From the NCBI RefSeq assembly GCF_002959915.1, contig NZ_PPDE01000009.1, positions 124,001 to 188,000 on the forward strand: a stretch of 64,000 nt of DNA, read 5' to 3'. Each line of letters opens with the position of its first letter. The stretch's first letter is position 1. Shown here piece by piece: positions 62,080-64,000 of the stretch. Both the position numbers and the translations under genes were made by a program. The DNA is from Veillonella atypica KON. GTDB taxonomy: Bacteria; Bacillota; Negativicutes; Veillonellales; Veillonellaceae. Under the pieces are notes generated by a model. That model saw only the letters and a list, made by a program, of their open reading frames with translations. It searched no databases and was not told the DNA's origin.

Positions 62080-62395
62080 CAATAAAAAACAGGTGTTTTC
62101 TTAGCATTTTTAGTATGTGCGAAACCGATATCACACTATTTTTGAATATATAATTTGTTTGCTGCCAATATTTTCATAATTTAGTAATGAGGAAAGGACC
62201 ATGATTTTTCGCTCCACCGGCCGGGTCTGACTCCGGCCTGCGGCCTTCGCAGGGCCAAAGTCGCTGCAAAATCATGGCCCTTTCCTCATTCTACTGTAAC
62301 TATGAAAACGTCAAACAAATTATATTGCATTCAAAGATCATCCTATCGGTTTCGCATCGCTAAAAACAAACAAGTAAATACCTGTTTTTTTATTG
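62080..62395. repeat. About 316-bp giant palindrome with type A core in the rpmH-dnaA gap
   Basis: Arms of about 125 bases match from CAATAAAAAACAGG and its complement at 62382-62395 through GCGAAACCGATA, ATATAATTTGTTTG, TTTTCAT and GAGGAAAGG..CATGATTTT to a type A core on the reverse strand (about 62210-62262). Confidence 0.9.
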
Positions 62396-62476
62396 AAACA
62401 GATTGCGCGCACCTTCCCTTGGCGGGGAAGACAAAATCTACTATTTTAGAGCAACATACATACACCTCTTTTGAAA

Positions 62477-62775
62477 TAGAACAGGCCTGTTCTATTTTCC
62501 GAAACACCCTATACACATACCTATTTCGAATTAGTACACGCCTGTTCTATTTTTCGGTACACCCTATACACATACCTATTTTGAATTAGTACACGCCTGT
62601 TCTATTTTCCACAACACCCTATATACATACCTATTTCGAATTAGTACACGCCTGTTCTATTTTTCAAAACACCCTATACACATACCTATTTTGAATTAGT
62701 ACACGCCTGTTCTATTTTTCAAAACACCCTATACACATACCTATTTTGAATTAGTACACGCCTGTTCTATTTTCC
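62477..62775. repeat. Array of six 55-bp units with GTACACGCCTGTTC-type palindromes near oriC
   Basis: Units begin at 62479, 62534, 62589, 62644, 62699 and 62754, exactly 55 bp apart. The first core is GAACAGGCCTGTTC; the others GTACACGCCTGTTC. Spacers contain CACCCTATACACATACCTAT. Confidence 0.95.
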
Positions 62776-62782
62776 CCATTCC

Positions 62783-62954
62783 CATATGAAATTTGTTTAT
62801 TTTGACTATTTTTGATCAAAAGAGGTGAGGTTATCATTTTTTTGCGACTTTGGCCCTGCGGAGCCCGTAGGGCGGAGACAGACCCGGCCGGTGGAGTAAA
62901 AAAATGATAACCTTACCGACCTACGCAAAAATACGAAAATAAACAAATTCCATA
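62783..62954. repeat. Palindrome with type A core immediately before the DnaA boxes
   Basis: AAATTTGTTTATTTT and its partner AAATAAACAAATT, plus GAGGTTATCATTTTTTT and its complement, enclose a type A core (62845-62898) with GGAGCCCGTAGGGCGGAG in place of the usual bases. Confidence 0.9.
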
Positions 62955-63265
62955 AAAGTTATCCACAGATTGAATGACAATCTTCCTCATTTTTGGTACA
63001 ATCATAATTGAAATTGGTAAAAAATATATATTTTTATAAGTTTTTTTCGGATAGTTTAGAAAAGTTATCCACATTTTTTCTCTTTTGACCTGTGAATAGT
63101 ATAAACTCAGTATTTATAAGGTTAGAAGGGAATTTTATTTTCTCTTATTCACAAGTTGTGCACAGGTTATTCACAGGCATTTGTGGTTTTTCCACAGTTT
63201 TAGAATAAGTTATGCACATAATAACGAAAGTTATACACATTTTTAGTAAAAGTTATACACAAGAG
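62955..63265. other. oriC: Chromosome origin oriC: DnaA-box cluster upstream of dnaA
   Basis: Perfect TTATCCACA boxes are at 62959 and 63066. Variants are at 63145 and 63167 (TTATTCACA), 63156 (TTGTGCACA), 63189 (TTTTCCACA), 63211 (TTATGCACA), 63232 and 63253 (TTATACACA), all on the plus strand. An A+T-rich stretch (about 63010-63050) is a candidate unwinding element. The last box lies next to the dnaA ribosome site, which suggests autoregulation. Confidence 0.9.
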
Positions 63266-63272
63266 GAACAAA

Positions 63273-64000
63273 ATGCAAGCAGCTGATATTAATGATATAT
63301 GGGAACGTATATTACAAGTAGCAAAACAAACACTGCCGCCTGCGATTTATTCAAGTTTGAGTACTTCTCTCATACCGATGAGTATAGATAATAATTCTAT
63401 ACACATTGGGGTTATGCAGAGTTTTATAAAAAGTGTCATCGAATCTCAGCAAACGGTAAGTAAGTTGTTAACAGATGCCATCAAGCAAGTGACAGGCAAA
63501 GAATTAAATATGGTTTTATTGGATTTGTTTCCACAAAAGGATGATGTTCCAACAGCACCGCATGTAGCAGATACTTTCACAGAGAATACTGCAGAAAATA
63601 CTAGTACGAACACTATAGAAAATACGGTGGTAAGTGACGTGGACAATATCGATAAAAAATCCTCTAAACCTGCAAAGCAGGAGATTCCATATCAAGAGGA
63701 ATTTTACACACCGGTGTACGCAGATCCTGTGTATATCCAGCGTAAAGAGGTGGACGAGTTAATTCCAGATGAACCGATGTTTCCTGTAGAGCAGCCACAA
63801 ATGGTGCAAACGTTGCAATCTACGGATATTCCTATCGATTTGTCATCATCACAGCTCAACAGTGGGTATCGATTTGATAATTATATTACAGGCAATGCAA
63901 ACCGCATTCCTTTTGGAGCAGCCCAAAATGTGTCGGAACATCCTGGTGGTGATTATAATCCGCTTTTTATTTACGGTCCATCGGGCCTCGGTAAAACGCA
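63273..64000 (+). CDS. dnaA: Chromosomal replication initiator DnaA, 3' end outside window
   Basis: The ATG at 63273 follows AGAGGA. The visible 242 residues cover domain I (about 1-85: IWERILQVAKQTLPPAIYSS), a long acidic and Thr/Asn-rich linker domain II (about 90-185) and the start of domain III (SGYRFDNYITGNAN, ending at the Walker A GPSGLGKT). The linker is longer than in most Firmicutes. DnaA binds the boxes just upstream and opens oriC. Confidence 0.98.
   Translation, partial: MQAADINDIWERILQVAKQTLPPAIYSSLSTSLIPMSIDNNSIHIGVMQSFIKSVIESQQTVSKLLTDAIKQVTGKELNMVLLDLFPQKDDVPTAPHVADTFTENTAENTSTNTIENTVVSDVDNIDKKSSKPAKQEIPYQEEFYTPVYADPVYIQRKEVDELIPDEPMFPVEQPQMVQTLQSTDIPIDLSSSQLNSGYRFDNYITGNANRIPFGAAQNVSEHPGGDYNPLFIYGPSGLGKT

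Noticed and set aside
62302-62589. 95-codon ORF across the giant palindrome and the 55-bp array
   Set aside because: No ribosome site; made of palindrome arm and repeat units.
1-64000. tRNA or rRNA genes
   Set aside because: No cloverleaf-like sequence with a GGTTCGAATCC-type T-arm or rRNA-like block was recognised on either strand.
1-64000. Transposase genes explaining the core palindromes
   Set aside because: No transposase, Y1/REP-associated tyrosine recombinase or reverse transcriptase ORF is visible in the window; a trans-acting enzyme elsewhere cannot be excluded.

Overview
The window looks like the origin region of a Veillonella chromosome (Negativicutes, diderm Firmicutes). Evidence: a Firmicute-type origin cluster (dnaA, rpmH, rnpA, yidD, yidC, jag, mnmE, mnmG, rsmG and parAB with parS sites) sits beside outer-membrane functions (a Skp/OmpH chaperone, a YadA-type trimeric autotransporter anchor, an inverse-autotransporter barrel) and anaerobic metabolism (an [FeFe]-hydrogenase with HydF, and B12-dependent methionine synthase). 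The genus is an inference from this combination, from low GC and from general familiarity; no database was searched.

Layout. 1-8.9 kb: a carboxymuconolactone decarboxylase-family gene running off the left edge, a MarR regulator, a nitroreductase, the relic of a P1B metal ATPase, an inverse-autotransporter barrel, an ArsC-family protein and small secreted or membrane proteins. 9-17.7 kb: a lineage-specific island of secreted paralogues (two duplicated gene pairs, a pair of about 420-residue proteins of which one is frameshifted, and a YadA-like protein), ending in a type I toxin-antitoxin locus with two decayed relatives nearby. 17.9-28.5 kb: accessory genes, namely a coiled-coil protein with phospholipase-D-like ends, a PD-(D/E)XK nuclease-like protein, [FeFe]-hydrogenase, a DUF234-type ATPase, a Fic protein and two related secreted proteins. 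28.7-36.2 kb: gyrA, RhuM, a HigBA module, an SfsA-DUF123 fusion and a DUF2922/DUF1659 pair. 36.5-43.4 kb: a siroheme reductase-like protein, a cupin, MmcQ/YjbR, Skp, a ytfIJ-like pair and cobA. 44.4-49.1 kb: parA, parB, hydF, a DUF4446 gene and an M23 peptidase, all on the minus strand. 49.4-53.9 kb: a split methionine synthase (separate reactivation domain, MetH, MetF). 54-64 kb: rsmG to rpmH on the minus strand, then oriC and the start of dnaA.

The most striking content is non-coding. (1) At least a dozen intergenic giant palindromes have a GC-rich core, in three related types, flanked by long arms unique to each locus. At most loci one arm is an inverted copy of the neighbouring gene's 3' end or leader, sometimes repeated in tandem two or three times. 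(2) Four intergenic arrays carry a GAACAGGCCTGTTC-like palindrome at strict 51- or 55-bp spacing. (3) The heptamer GTGAAAG/CTTTCAC occurs about 60 times by eye on both strands, roughly seven times expectation, often as inverted pairs, like a DNA-uptake or Chi-like sequence. (4) Three GGATTATAATCC palindromes are spaced exactly 40 bp apart upstream of gyrA. These are the best candidates for undescribed systems. No tRNA, rRNA, CRISPR array or intact insertion sequence was recognised.
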